Below, one piece after another: positions 7,930 to 16,148 of a DNA stretch of 64,000 nt. The notes under the pieces were generated by a model. It saw nothing but the letters and a program-made list of their open reading frames with translations. It did no database searches and had not been told where the DNA came from. The stretch is from CAYLLN01 sp036496265. Lineage in GTDB: Bacteria; Planctomycetota; Planctomycetia; Pirellulales; Pirellulaceae. The stretch lies in contig DASXLL010000009.1 of NCBI GenBank assembly GCA_036496265.1, positions 1 through 64,000 on the forward strand. The letters are read 5' to 3'. The translations under genes and the position numbers were made by a program. Position 1 is the first letter of the stretch. Each line of letters begins with the position of its first letter.

Positions 7930-8162
7930 CGATCGCGGTCCTCGCGAATCAGGTCGGCGCTGTCCTCGAAGTGCCGACCTGAACTTGCCAGGCGGTTGTA
8001 AATCTCTTCAACCCTGGACCAATTCCTGCTGCCCGAATGAAGCAACGCTTCGGAAAGAATGCTTTTTGCTTCGTCCGTCGGAGTGCGCTGATGTTCAGCC
8101 GCTCGCTTGTCAAGTGCCGACAACAGCACGTCGCTTACATCACTTAACAAAATATCGGCCAT
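7926..8162 (-). CDS. vapB: VapB/FitA-type antitoxin with ribbon-helix-helix N-terminus
   Basis: A 78-residue antitoxin. The N-terminus MADILLSDVSDVLLSALDKR has the beta-strand then helix pattern of a ribbon-helix-helix DNA-binding domain, and the C-terminal part (SSGRHFEDSADLIREDRDR) would bind and block the PIN toxin. GGGAG precedes the ATG by eight bases. It overlaps the toxin gene by four bases and should autoregulate the operon. Closest type by eye is FitA-like; the exact antitoxin family is uncertain. Confidence 0.78.
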   Translation of the reverse strand: MADILLSDVSDVLLSALDKRAAEHQRTPTDEAKSILSEALLHSGSRNWSRVEEIYNRLASSGRHFEDSADLIREDRDR

Positions 8163-8202
8163 CTCGCACGCTCCCTTATTCCGCTGGCATCATCCTATTA
8201 CG

Positions 8203-8231
8203 ATTTTATCTCAAAGGTTAGTGAATGACAG
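8203..8231 (-). promoter_or_regulatory. candidate sigma-70-type promoter for vapBC
   Basis: Read on the minus strand: CTGTCA (8231-8226), 17 bases, then TAAAAT (8208-8203), about 40 bases before the antitoxin ATG. Five of six bases match the -10 consensus and four of six the -35. Position is good; there is no experimental support. Confidence 0.4.
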
Positions 8232-8249
8232 CCTGACTCTATCCCTGCG

Positions 8250-10448
8250 TCAGGACAGGTTCAAATTCGCCAGATACTCATCTAACGATTTTTTCAGGCG
8301 ATTCTCCTCCTCGATTGTCGCCGTGGTTTGTTTGCGGAGGGAATCGATCTGGTCTTCCTGTTCGGTGAATTTGGTGACGTAGCGGCGGAAGAGGTCGGAG
8401 TCTTTGGGAAGCTCTGCCATATTCTCGCGGATGCGTTTTTGCTCGGCTTCGATGACGGTGATTTGCCGTTCGAGCTCCTGGCGCTTTTGCGTGGATTGCT
8501 GGATGGCGGTTTTCCGCTTGACGATGTCGCGGAGGGCGTTTTTTAAAGCGTCGCTGACCTCGCGAGCGCTCGTGAAGATGCCGATGCGGTTATCGTCGAG
8601 ATTGGTGAGGGCGATGGACTCGCGCTGGGTGTGCTCTTCAGACACATCGAGCCGGGCGGGCTTGCCGGGATCGGCTGTGACGAGGAAACGGTATTGAGCG
8701 CGGGTCTTTTCGGCGGGCTGTTTGGGATCGACGAGCGTCCAGGGCTGCTCGATCGGATATTCGACGAGGACTTGCTTGGTCTTTTTGCCAGAATTCTTGA
8801 CGGTGAAGCTTTTGGTGCGGGCGTGTTTGTAGCTGGTGATGAGCGTGCCTTTGTTGATCGTGACGCTGATGAGCGAGGAGGGCTGTTGCTTGATCGTGGG
8901 GGCGACTTCGGTGTCGAGATCGAGGGCGTAGCTGATGAGCCGCTCGCTGCCGGGCGGGAGATCTTGGATTTGGGCGTCGCCGGCGTAAGCGTCGTCGTCG
9001 AAGACGGTGATCGGGCCTTGCATGAGGTGCAGGTCGGTGGAGTTTTTCAGCTTGAGACCGTTGAGCGGGTGCTTGGGCTGCGTTTGCTCGTTGTAGATCG
9101 AGACTTTTTCGCCTTGGACCGATTCATTGACGATGGGCAGCATGGCGGACTTGCCGCGGGCGAGCTTGACCGGGGTGGCGATTTGGTAGCGGAAGAGCTC
9201 GCCGACGTTGGAGGCTTGGGCCATCGACTGAGTTTGCTGCATCGCCAGGCTCAAATTGCGGCCAGCACCTTCACCGCCGAAGCCACCGGCCATGGCGCCT
9301 CGTTGTCCTCCAAAACCGCCGCCTCCTGCCATGCCGGGCCGGGGTGCGGCTGGTGCAGCGGCGCGTGCCGGACTGGCGAATTGAGGTTCCCCTCTTCGCG
9401 CCATTTGCGACTGCAGTTGTTCCCTTGTGAGTTGCTCGCCGCTGGCGGCGCGGAATTCGGCGTAGGCTTTTTCGAGATCCTGGTCGTAGGTGCGGGGACG
9501 GAGCGAGGCGTAGAGCTCGGGCTTCACTTCGGGGCGATCGACGTAGAGGGGCTGATAGAGGTCCATCGTGAAGGAGATGGGGCGGCCACTGACGAGAGTG
9601 AGGCCGACGTCGGTCCAGTCGGATTCGGTGGTGTTTTCGACGATGGCCCAGCCTTGGAGAAATGGCTTGTCCTTGTCGCTGAGGACGAGGCGGTAGCTGG
9701 TTTTCCAGATGGGGGCTTCCTGGATGTAGCCGACGCGGACGGGGCGTTTGCCTTGGCCGAGGAAGCTGAGCGAGACGGCTTTTTTGTCGTTCGATTTGCT
9801 GGTGGCGAGGATGAGGAGGGCCTGACGGAGCTCTTTGTCGAGCTTGTCGTTCTTGAGCTTGATGCGGCCGACGCCGTCGAGCGCGACGCTGCGGAGGCCG
9901 TCGTCGGTGAGGAGCGTCAGAAACGCGGCTTCGACGGTCGCGCCGTCTTTGCCGGCGGGGACCTGGCGTTTTTCGACGCCGAGGATCGTGCCGGTGATTT
10001 TGGTGGGGGCGTCGAGCTCGATTTGCTCGCCGCGGATTTGGTTCAAGAGGTCGGCGAGCGTGGGATTTTGAGTCAGGTCAATGCTGAAGGTCGCGAGCGT
10101 TCGAGTGAGCGGGTCTTTGCTGCCGTAGCTGACGGTGGAAATTCGGCCGCCGCCTTCGTCCTGAAGGACCATGCTTTTAAGCAGGTCGTTGATGTCCTTG
10201 ACGTCGAATTTCATCTCGACGTTGGCATCGCCCTCGACTGTGCCAGAGTGCTCGAAATAGGCGACGCCGGAGCTGAACATGACGACGCGGTGGATGGGGA
10301 GGTCTGCGGATTGGTCTTGGGCGGGGGCAATGGCGGAAGCCACAAGCAGGAGGAGATTCACCGCGAAGGGCGCGAAAGGACGCGAAGAGGGAGATTTGAG
10401 CCGCGGATGGACGCGGAAGAACTCGGATTCGGGAGGAGAGGGTGACAT
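8250..10448 (-). CDS. DUF4139-type secreted protein with repeat-derived N-terminus
   Basis: A 732-residue protein resembling the DUF4139/mucoidy-inhibitor-like family. Visible features are an N-terminal segment VNLLLLVASAIAPAQ that would be a signal peptide core, the typical beta-rich region with VGYIQEAPIWKTSYRLVL and VENTTESDWTDVGLTLVSGRP, a Gly/Ala/Pro-rich linker (about residues 360-400), and a coiled-coil-like C-terminus rich in Glu, Arg and Gln. The first 28 residues are encoded by an interspersed repeat (10358-10448), so translation might instead start at the GTG of VNLLLL. Role unknown, probably cell envelope. Confidence 0.7.
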   Translation of the reverse strand: MSPSPPESEFFRVHPRLKSPSSRPFAPFAVNLLLLVASAIAPAQDQSADLPIHRVVMFSSGVAYFEHSGTVEGDANVEMKFDVKDINDLLKSMVLQDEGGGRISTVSYGSKDPLTRTLATFSIDLTQNPTLADLLNQIRGEQIELDAPTKITGTILGVEKRQVPAGKDGATVEAAFLTLLTDDGLRSVALDGVGRIKLKNDKLDKELRQALLILATSKSNDKKAVSLSFLGQGKRPVRVGYIQEAPIWKTSYRLVLSDKDKPFLQGWAIVENTTESDWTDVGLTLVSGRPISFTMDLYQPLYVDRPEVKPELYASLRPRTYDQDLEKAYAEFRAASGEQLTREQLQSQMARRGEPQFASPARAAAPAAPRPGMAGGGGFGGQRGAMAGGFGGEGAGRNLSLAMQQTQSMAQASNVGELFRYQIATPVKLARGKSAMLPIVNESVQGEKVSIYNEQTQPKHPLNGLKLKNSTDLHLMQGPITVFDDDAYAGDAQIQDLPPGSERLISYALDLDTEVAPTIKQQPSSLISVTINKGTLITSYKHARTKSFTVKNSGKKTKQVLVEYPIEQPWTLVDPKQPAEKTRAQYRFLVTADPGKPARLDVSEEHTQRESIALTNLDDNRIGIFTSAREVSDALKNALRDIVKRKTAIQQSTQKRQELERQITVIEAEQKRIRENMAELPKDSDLFRRYVTKFTEQEDQIDSLRKQTTATIEEENRLKKSLDEYLANLNLS
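10358..10420. repeat. CGCGAAGG-family interspersed repeat inside the start of the DUF4139 gene
   Basis: The sequence TTCACCGCGAAGGGCGCGAA followed by AGGACGCGAAGAGG belongs to the same family as 5738-5810 and 60117-60190, and continues into CCGCGGATGGACGCGGAAGA. It lies within the coding frame of the DUF4139 protein, just before the signal-peptide core. Confidence 0.75.
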
Positions 10449-10898
10449 GGTGGCGGCTCCGAATGTGAAATTGCGGTCTCAGGATCAGACGGTTGACGGC
10501 TGCAAAGCGTTTTGTCAGGCCTGTTTGAAATCATAGGTGAGCAGGCCCTAAGCGGGGGGTTGAGGGTTTGGTTCGGCGAGATTTTCGGCGAGCGCGTTTA
10601 GGGTCGTGGAATGATGGATGTTGTTTTGCAGCAATGGGTTGTGAATATGAGTCGGGTTGTGCTTTTGCCGGTGATGTTGAGGGTCGCTGAGGGCGGTTTA
10701 GTGAGGGTGAGCAGGGGGCGCATGGGCGGGCATGTCGGCCACTCGTGTATGCTTCGCGTTGGTTGGCTTGTCAGTTGAAATACCGAGCGACCCCCCGCGC
10801 GACGGGCCGTCGGTGATGGAACATCTGTTTAGGCGGTTTGTTTCGCGGGGCCATGCAGACCCAAAGGAACCATCTTGATGCGGTCAACTGCCAAGGCA
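10449..10898. other. 450 bp without a recognisable gene
   Basis: No open frame with protein-like composition, no tRNA and no strong hairpin was found. Short frames here are GC-driven. It separates the divergent surroundings of the DUF4139 gene from the small gene at 10899-11150. Confidence 0.5.
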
Positions 10899-11150
10899 TT
10901 AGGCAACGAGCAGTTTCCGGGCGGCTGCGGCGGGAACGCGAACGAGGACGAAGTAGTCGGAGGGGTAGAGGTAGTCTTCGCCCGATTCGTCTACGATGCG
11001 TAGGTAGCCCTCGGCGGCGGCCTTTTTGTCGGACAAGATGCGATAGAGCTTGCGAAGCACCAGATCACCGCAGCCGCCGCTGTTGAGGCAAAGGGCGGCG
11101 GCGACGGGGGAGCGTTTGGGGGAGAGGCGTTTAGGTGGGTGATGCTTCAT
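10899..11150 (-). CDS. small conserved planctomycete-type protein, unknown
   Basis: An 83-residue protein starting at the ATG at 11150; the longer frame to 11249 has poor composition. After a basic N-terminus (KHHPPKRLSPKRSP) comes a Gly/Cys turn (LNSGGCGDLVLRKLYRIL) and a compact beta-like end (GYLRIVDESGEDYLYPSDYF). I recall similar short proteins in planctomycete genomes without a known function. It faces the dehydrogenase gene divergently. No membrane segment. Confidence 0.55.
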   Translation of the reverse strand: MKHHPPKRLSPKRSPVAAALCLNSGGCGDLVLRKLYRILSDKKAAAEGYLRIVDESGEDYLYPSDYFVLVRVPAAAARKLLVA

Positions 11151-11251
11151 ATGATTGAAAGTACGATGGCAAAGTGCGTCGCGGTGAGCAAGTGGTACTG
11201 TGTGCTTGAGTACGGCATATTGAGCAGCAGCCGCAGAGCGGCAAGACATGA

Positions 11252-11274
11252 GTTCCCACGCGGAGCGTGGGAAC
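11252..11274. repeat. perfect palindrome GTTCCCACG-CGGAG-CGTGGGAAC
   Basis: Nine-base perfect arms around a five-base loop, lying between two divergent genes (10899-11150 minus, 11434-12372 plus). The same hairpin sequence is a common intergenic element in planctomycete genomes as far as I recall; only one copy occurs in this window. Confidence 0.75.
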
Positions 11275-11433
11275 TAGAAGCACAGGCGGCACGGAGCTGC
11301 GGCAGCGAACGAATGCCGCGGCCCTTGGCGATGGTTTCGATGTGGCTGATTTCGCCGACGATGGTAAAGTGCATCGCCAAGTCATTGTATCACGGCGAGA
11401 AATTCGTTGTTCTATGTCGTCGAGGTTTACGTG

Positions 11434-12372
11434 ATGTCGCTGCCAAAAGTTGTTGCGGATACGCCGTTGGATGCGGTGATTGAAGGGTTGCTCGCCGGGA
11501 AGGTGGAAGTTTTGCCGTGGGAGACGGCGAATGAGCGGAGGGAGGATGTGTCGGCGGTTTATACGTATGGGCATCCGACGGTGGATGGGGGGATGTTGGA
11601 TCGGCTGCGGGGAGTGAAGGTGATTAGCAACTATGGCGTGGGAGTGGATCACATTGATTTGAAGGCGGCGGCGGAGCGCGGGATTCCGGTGGGAAATACG
11701 CCGGGGATTTTGGATGGGGCGACGGCGGATATGGGATTTACGCTACTGTTGGCGGCGGGGCGGAGGTTGTGTGAAGGGGATCGGTATGCCCGAAGTGCGG
11801 CGTTTACGCGGTATGACCCGGGATACATTCTCGGGCGCGAAATTCATGGTGCGACCTTGGGAATCGTTGGCCTCGGTCGGATTGGGCGGCAGGTGGCGAA
11901 GCGGGCGAAGGGTTTTGAGATGACGGTGATCTATCACAATCGCCGGCGGGATGAGGAGGCGGAGCGGCTGCTGGGAGTGCGCTATGCGGCGTTTGATGCA
12001 TTATTGGCGGAGTCGGACTATGTGATGCTGTGTTGTCCATTGACGAACGAGACGCGCGGGCTGATTGATGCGGCGGCGCTGGCGAAGATGAAGCGGACGG
12101 GGGTTTTGATCAATTTGGCGCGGGGGCCGGTGGTGGATACGGCGGCGTTGACGGATGCGCTTGCGCAGAAACGGATTTATGCGGCTGGGCTCGATGTGAC
12201 GGATCCCGAGCCGTTTCCGCGGGATCATCCGTTGCTCAAGCTCGACAATGTGACGATTGCGCCGCATTTGGGGAGCGCGACGGTGCAGACGCGAACGAAG
12301 ATGGCGGAGATTTCGGTGGAGAATTTGTTGTTGGGGCTGGCGGGGAAGCCGCTGAAGTTTCCTGTGGCGTGA
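11434..12372 (+). CDS. D-isomer-specific 2-hydroxyacid dehydrogenase
   Basis: A 312-residue NAD(P)-dependent dehydrogenase of the glyoxylate/hydroxypyruvate reductase type. The start is the ATG at 11434 with GAGG eight bases upstream; a TTG at 11407 would add nine residues. The Rossmann motif LGIVGLGRIGRQ, the catalytic Arg in INLARGPVVDTAAL, the Glu in DVTDPEPFP and the His in IAPHLGSAT are all present in order. The exact substrate (glyoxylate, hydroxypyruvate or gluconate-type) cannot be decided. It converges on tatC across a repeat at 12404-12431. Confidence 0.88.
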   Translation: MSLPKVVADTPLDAVIEGLLAGKVEVLPWETANERREDVSAVYTYGHPTVDGGMLDRLRGVKVISNYGVGVDHIDLKAAAERGIPVGNTPGILDGATADMGFTLLLAAGRRLCEGDRYARSAAFTRYDPGYILGREIHGATLGIVGLGRIGRQVAKRAKGFEMTVIYHNRRRDEEAERLLGVRYAAFDALLAESDYVMLCCPLTNETRGLIDAAALAKMKRTGVLINLARGPVVDTAALTDALAQKRIYAAGLDVTDPEPFPRDHPLLKLDNVTIAPHLGSATVQTRTKMAEISVENLLLGLAGKPLKFPVA

Positions 12373-12403
12373 GGGAAGCGCCCAAGCGAGCGATTGCTAC
12401 ATT

Positions 12404-12431
12404 TCCCTCGCTGACGCTTCGGGTTAGTGTT
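12404..12431. repeat. TCCCTCGCTGACGCTTCGGG repeat, copy 1
   Basis: A 28-base unit ending in TTAGTGTT, found again at 28023-28050 and 59089-59116 with at most two differences. It lies between the convergent dehydrogenase and tatC genes. A partial complementary arm (GGCGTGAGGGA) lies at the dehydrogenase stop codon. Confidence 0.85.
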
Positions 12432-12450
12432 CATCGCAACGCGCTTCCGC

Positions 12451-13926
12451 TTAAGGTTCGTAGGCTTCGGCGAAGGGGCTTTTGCCGGTGGGCATGTATT
12501 TGCACATGACAATGCCCAAGAGGTAGAGAAAGCAGAGGGGGACGGCCATGAGGAGCATGCTGATGGGGTCGGCGGGCGTGAGGACCATCGAGATGACGCA
12601 GATGATGAGAATCGCGATCCGCCATTGCTGAATGTAGAAATCGAGCGAGGCGACGCCGATGCGGTTGAGGAATAGCATCACGAGCGGAAGCTGGAAACTG
12701 ATGCCGAAGCCGAGCGGCAGGATGAGCACGAAGCTGAGCCATTCGCCGACGCGGGGATCGAAGTCGGCGTTCATACCTTTGTTGAAGGTGAACAAAAACC
12801 GCAGCACGGGATCGAATACGAACGCAAAGGCCAGCGAGGCGCCGCCCAGGAATAGACCGATACTGATCGGTAGATACAGATAGACGTAGTTTTTTTCGTG
12901 CGGATAGAGGCCGGCCGCAACGAAATTCCAGATTTGAAAAAACAGGTAAGGGCTGGCAATGACGAGCCCGGTTACGATGGCGGCCTTCATCCAGATCATG
13001 AAGGCTTCCTGGGCATTGAGAACTTGAAAGCGAACCTTCACGGGCTTCCAGGCGAGCAGCGGAATAAGATTGAGGCGGGCCTTACGCAAGCAATCGGGAA
13101 AGACGCGGGCCAGGAGCAATTTGTTCAAGCGGCGCGACTTTTCGGAGTCGAATTGCTCGGAGAGTTCTTTGCGGAGGACAGCCGCGGTATCGGTTTGGGG
13201 CGGCTCTTTGTAGCCGAGTTTTGCCCAGAGCTTCGTGAGCCAGGTGCTGGTGAAATCGGCGTCGGGGCCGGAGAGGTCGGCGAATTCGGGTGAATCGTGC
13301 AATTCGCGTTTGCCGGCCACATCGTTCAAGATCGTCAGCAACTGGTTGGTTTGCTCGACGGTCAAATCGCGGCCGCTTTCAGCCGTTTCGGTCACGAATT
13401 TGCGCTGATCGTCGTTCAAGAGTTGCCACAGTCGCGATACGGGCGACGAATCGTCATCTTTCTCGATAGTCAGATGGCGGCAAAGCCTGGATTCACCGCC
13501 CACGAGAAAATCGCCCGGCGTGAACGAGTATTCCGAAATCTTGACGTCGCCAAATGGCTGCGGATATATGTGAGCAAGACTGCTGGCGATGTGAGCTGGC
13601 TCAATTTGAATCGGCTCGGGAATAATGCCTTCGTCGATGATCTGGCGCTTGACCTCGACCGGGACGGCATCGAGGTGGACGTGATAGGCCTTCTCAAACA
13701 GCGGCCGAAAATCATCGACGGCTTTCTCGATGTAATACTGCTCCATTGCCCGCTCGAGCGGACTTTGGAAGAAGCGGACGACCCAATTGGCGACGAAGAA
13801 ACCAATCATGCAACCAAACGCCAAGCCGATGACGCTGCGGAACAAGCAGACCCGGAGTTCTTCCAGGTGCTCGCCGAAGGTCATCGTGCTTTTTTCGAAC
13901 AGGTCGTCGGTGGGTTGTTTGGCCAT
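12451..13926 (-). CDS. tatC: twin-arginine translocase TatC with about 240-residue periplasmic insertion
   Basis: The substrate-receptor subunit of the Tat exporter, 491 residues against about 250 for most TatC. The family start FGEHLEELR (17-25) is followed by the first membrane segment (about 29-53). The second segment begins only near residue 305 (NAQEAFMIWMKAA, the counterpart of the conserved P-E-F-LK stretch), then come FFQIWNFVAAGLYPHEKNY and the remaining segments. Residues about 60-300, which should lie in the periplasm, are a hydrophilic insertion without recognisable domain. No tatA or tatB is nearby. The Tat-signal sulfite oxidase at 1104-2273 is a likely client. Confidence 0.9.
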   Translation of the reverse strand: MAKQPTDDLFEKSTMTFGEHLEELRVCLFRSVIGLAFGCMIGFFVANWVVRFFQSPLERAMEQYYIEKAVDDFRPLFEKAYHVHLDAVPVEVKRQIIDEGIIPEPIQIEPAHIASSLAHIYPQPFGDVKISEYSFTPGDFLVGGESRLCRHLTIEKDDDSSPVSRLWQLLNDDQRKFVTETAESGRDLTVEQTNQLLTILNDVAGKRELHDSPEFADLSGPDADFTSTWLTKLWAKLGYKEPPQTDTAAVLRKELSEQFDSEKSRRLNKLLLARVFPDCLRKARLNLIPLLAWKPVKVRFQVLNAQEAFMIWMKAAIVTGLVIASPYLFFQIWNFVAAGLYPHEKNYVYLYLPISIGLFLGGASLAFAFVFDPVLRFLFTFNKGMNADFDPRVGEWLSFVLILPLGFGISFQLPLVMLFLNRIGVASLDFYIQQWRIAILIICVISMVLTPADPISMLLMAVPLCFLYLLGIVMCKYMPTGKSPFAEAYEP

Positions 13927-13960
13927 ACGTGCGTCTTGTCGGAAGCGCGAGCGGGGTAAC

Positions 13961-14160
13961 CGCTTTATGTCCGTTGTCAGTGGTCCGTTGTCAGTGGATT
14001 TGCACCTGACAACTGACTACAAACAACGATCACATGCGGCATGCGGCCGGGAAGCTGCCCGCGACCGCAAAAGACGTACGGTGGGAATCTGCCGTACCAG
14101 ATACGTGGCCTCGGCGAGAGGCCTTGGCCGAGTTCTATCGTAATTGGGAAGGTGCGCGAC
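13961..14160. repeat. group of short repeats upstream of tatC
   Basis: GTCCGTTGTCAGTGGTCCGT then GTCAGTGG, answered by CTGACAACTGAC (13967-14013), then GTACGG/CCGTAC (14078-14096) and GGCCTCGGCGAGAGGCCTTG (14108-14127). Each can form a small hairpin. The region separates the PAP2 gene end from the tatC start; both genes read leftward, so the tatC promoter should be here. Confidence 0.55.
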
Positions 14161-14181
14161 GGCAACCGCTCTAGAAAGCGT

Positions 14182-14222
14182 GGTGGGCCGGCGCGAGCTG
14201 CGCTCGCTGGTCCCACCCTACG
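14182..14222. repeat. GGTGGGCC...CCCACCCTACG palindrome, PAP2-end copy
   Basis: A near-identical copy of 2467-2506. As there, the minus-strand TAG stop of the neighbouring gene (14218-14220) lies in the CTAC end of the repeat and the gene runs in the same orientation relative to it. Confidence 0.85.
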
Positions 14223-14988
14223 TGATTTTCGGGACCAGGTTTGGTCCCGGCTGTTGATAATTATTAAATCGCGCGTAGATGGCGGCGAGGAAGAAGGCGA
14301 GGGCGGCGCCGGCGAGGACGTCGCTAAGGTAGTGGGCGTGGGCGTCGAGGCGCTGGAGCATGGCGAGGCCGGCGAAAATGGTGAAGAGCCAGCGGCCGCG
14401 AGGGTAAAACGACGAGAGAGCAATGGCGAGGCCGACTGCGGTGGCCGCATGGGCTGAGGGAAAGGATTGGACATGGTGGCCGTAGCCGCCAATGAAGGCG
14501 CTCGTGTTCAAGAGGGGCAGCGCGCCGACGAAGGTATCGGATACGGTTGCGGAGTGATCGGTGGCCAGTGGTCGCGTGCGGGCGATGAAGAGTTTTATCG
14601 TGTCGGCTGCCAGGCCCGCGCCGAGCGAATGAATGGCCAGCGGCAGTGCGATGCGCCAACGGCGAGGATCGAGCTGCGTGGCGGTCAAAATGATGAGTGC
14701 CGCGCCGCCGCCCCAACCGAATATCTCGGCTAATCGGACGAGGCGGGCCAATTCGCCGGGCAAGCGGTGGTCTTGAAACCAGAGGGCTACGGTTCGATCG
14801 ATGCTGAGTGCGAGGATGGCCGCGATCGCGAAGCAACTGCCACAGATTATTAGTCGCGATACCGATGGCGGGCGGCAGCCAATGCTTTCAGCCGCGGTTG
14901 CGTCGCTAGCGTGGCACAGTGGTGATGACAGCGTCGTCATAGGGCTCGGATTGTCGCGGCAGATGAAAAAATCGCCAAGGCGAATCAT
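14218..14988 (-). CDS. PAP2-family membrane phosphatase
   Basis: A 256-residue membrane protein of the type 2 phosphatidic acid phosphatase family. The three family motifs are present: KLFIARTRP (Lys, Arg, Pro), PSAHAATAVG (Ser-x-His), and RLDAHAHYLSDVLAG (Arg, His, Asp). About six membrane segments. It may dephosphorylate phosphatidic acid, undecaprenyl diphosphate or a related lipid; the motif set does not decide. An internal ATG (14940) could be the real start because the first 16 residues are polar and unusual. Confidence 0.85.
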   Translation of the reverse strand: MIRLGDFFICRDNPSPMTTLSSPLCHASDATAAESIGCRPPSVSRLIICGSCFAIAAILALSIDRTVALWFQDHRLPGELARLVRLAEIFGWGGGAALIILTATQLDPRRWRIALPLAIHSLGAGLAADTIKLFIARTRPLATDHSATVSDTFVGALPLLNTSAFIGGYGHHVQSFPSAHAATAVGLAIALSSFYPRGRWLFTIFAGLAMLQRLDAHAHYLSDVLAGAALAFFLAAIYARFNNYQQPGPNLVPKIT

Positions 14989-15066
14989 CTGGCATTCGCC
15001 TGACCGATTTGCTATACGTTCCGACCCTTCAAAGGCCGGGCGAGGAATGCGCCCGACGTCTGCGCT

Positions 15067-15795
15067 ATGCGGAAAACGAGTTTAGCTGCGAAATGCGCGT
15101 CTGCTGCGGCTGCTGCGATGGTGGCCACTTCGCTCATTGGCTGCGCCGACGGCCCCATTCCGGAAACGAAGTTTTTGAATCCGTGGGTTCGTAAGCAATG
15201 GGCCGAGGACGAGCAGCGGGTGACGACGTATCACCGCAAAGTGGCCGATCTGGCCGAGATGCGAGCGAAAGCGGTGAAAATGTCGCCGGAGGAACAAGAA
15301 ACGACCGCAGGCCAACTGGCTGCGCGCTTAAAGGAAGAGAAAAGTGCGGCGCTGCGCGGCGAATTTGTGCGAACCTTGGCCGTTTTCCGCGCCCCGACGG
15401 CCCAGCAGACACTCGTCGCTAGCATGAATGACGAGTCGTCCAGCGTTCGCGTTCTGGCCTGCAAAGGACTAGGCGTGACGCCGACCGCGGACGGCTGCCA
15501 GGCGCTCGCGCACGCCGTCAGCGATGATGCGGACCTCGATGTACGCGTCGCCGCGGCGCACGAGTTGGGAAAATACAAGGGTTTTGAGGCCTCGAAGGCG
15601 CTGCGTCCGGCGCTGGACGACCGGGACCCGGCGCTGCAGATCGCGGCAATGCAATCGCTGGAAGCCGTGGACGGCCACACGGAATATCGCCGCAATGTGG
15701 CTGTGTGGCGCGAGCACCTCGATGGCGGCAGCCCGACACCGCCTCCGGGGCCGAGCATTGCAGAGGTCGTTAAACAGTATTGGTCGTGGTTCTAG
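15067..15795 (+). CDS. HEAT-repeat lipoprotein
   Basis: A 242-residue predicted lipoprotein. A lipobox (SLIGC, Cys26) ends the signal peptide. After a charged region come HEAT-like helical repeats (about residues 95-210), for example SSSVRVLACKGLGV, DLDVRVAAAHELGKY and DPALQIAAMQSLEAV. Such repeats usually make a protein-binding solenoid. The C-terminus is Pro-rich (TPPPGPS). No enzymatic motif. It stands alone between divergent PAP2 and a downstream unknown. Confidence 0.75.
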   Translation: MRKTSLAAKCASAAAAAMVATSLIGCADGPIPETKFLNPWVRKQWAEDEQRVTTYHRKVADLAEMRAKAVKMSPEEQETTAGQLAARLKEEKSAALRGEFVRTLAVFRAPTAQQTLVASMNDESSSVRVLACKGLGVTPTADGCQALAHAVSDDADLDVRVAAAHELGKYKGFEASKALRPALDDRDPALQIAAMQSLEAVDGHTEYRRNVAVWREHLDGGSPTPPPGPSIAEVVKQYWSWF

Positions 15796-16148
15796 TCATT
15801 GCTCAGAGTCCACTCGTCTTCGCCAAATTGCCGCTAGCATTTTCTTGGCCGGTTCAAGGCCAAACGCTGGCGACCGTACTGTTGCCCCCCGTTGTCAGGG
15901 TCCATCGTTAGGGATTTGTTCCGCGCCGGCAAAACCTGAACTTCTTGCACTACGCGACATTCTGCCAGCCGCGGAGTCGATATCACTGCTACCACGCTTC
16001 GTTGAGCTCCGAGCCGACGGCGTGCGCAGCAACCGGATGGAGCCGACTTGGCGGCGGGCTTCTCTTCGGCGGCTGGGATCTACCCCCGCGAATTGCACTC
16101 GATTGGCCGGCATGGCTCCCGCTCCGCTGGCCCAATGGAACTACGCCA
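15796..16148. other. 353 bp intergenic stretch, no gene assigned
   Basis: The frame of the following gene stays open back to 15945, but the added residues have mixed, non-protein-like composition and the hydrophobic signal-like start lies at 16149. No strong palindrome was seen. It should contain the promoter of the downstream gene. Confidence 0.45.

Noticed and set aside
8631..10445. 604-residue open frame on the plus strand opposite the DUF4139 gene
   Set aside because: It is the antisense shadow of a GC-rich gene; its composition (runs of Gly, Asp, Glu, Val) and lack of any domain fit a mirror frame, while the minus-strand frame has a signal peptide and family motifs.
10838..11086. 82-residue plus-strand open frame opposite the small conserved gene
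   Set aside because: Arg-rich antisense shadow of the minus-strand gene, with no start signal.
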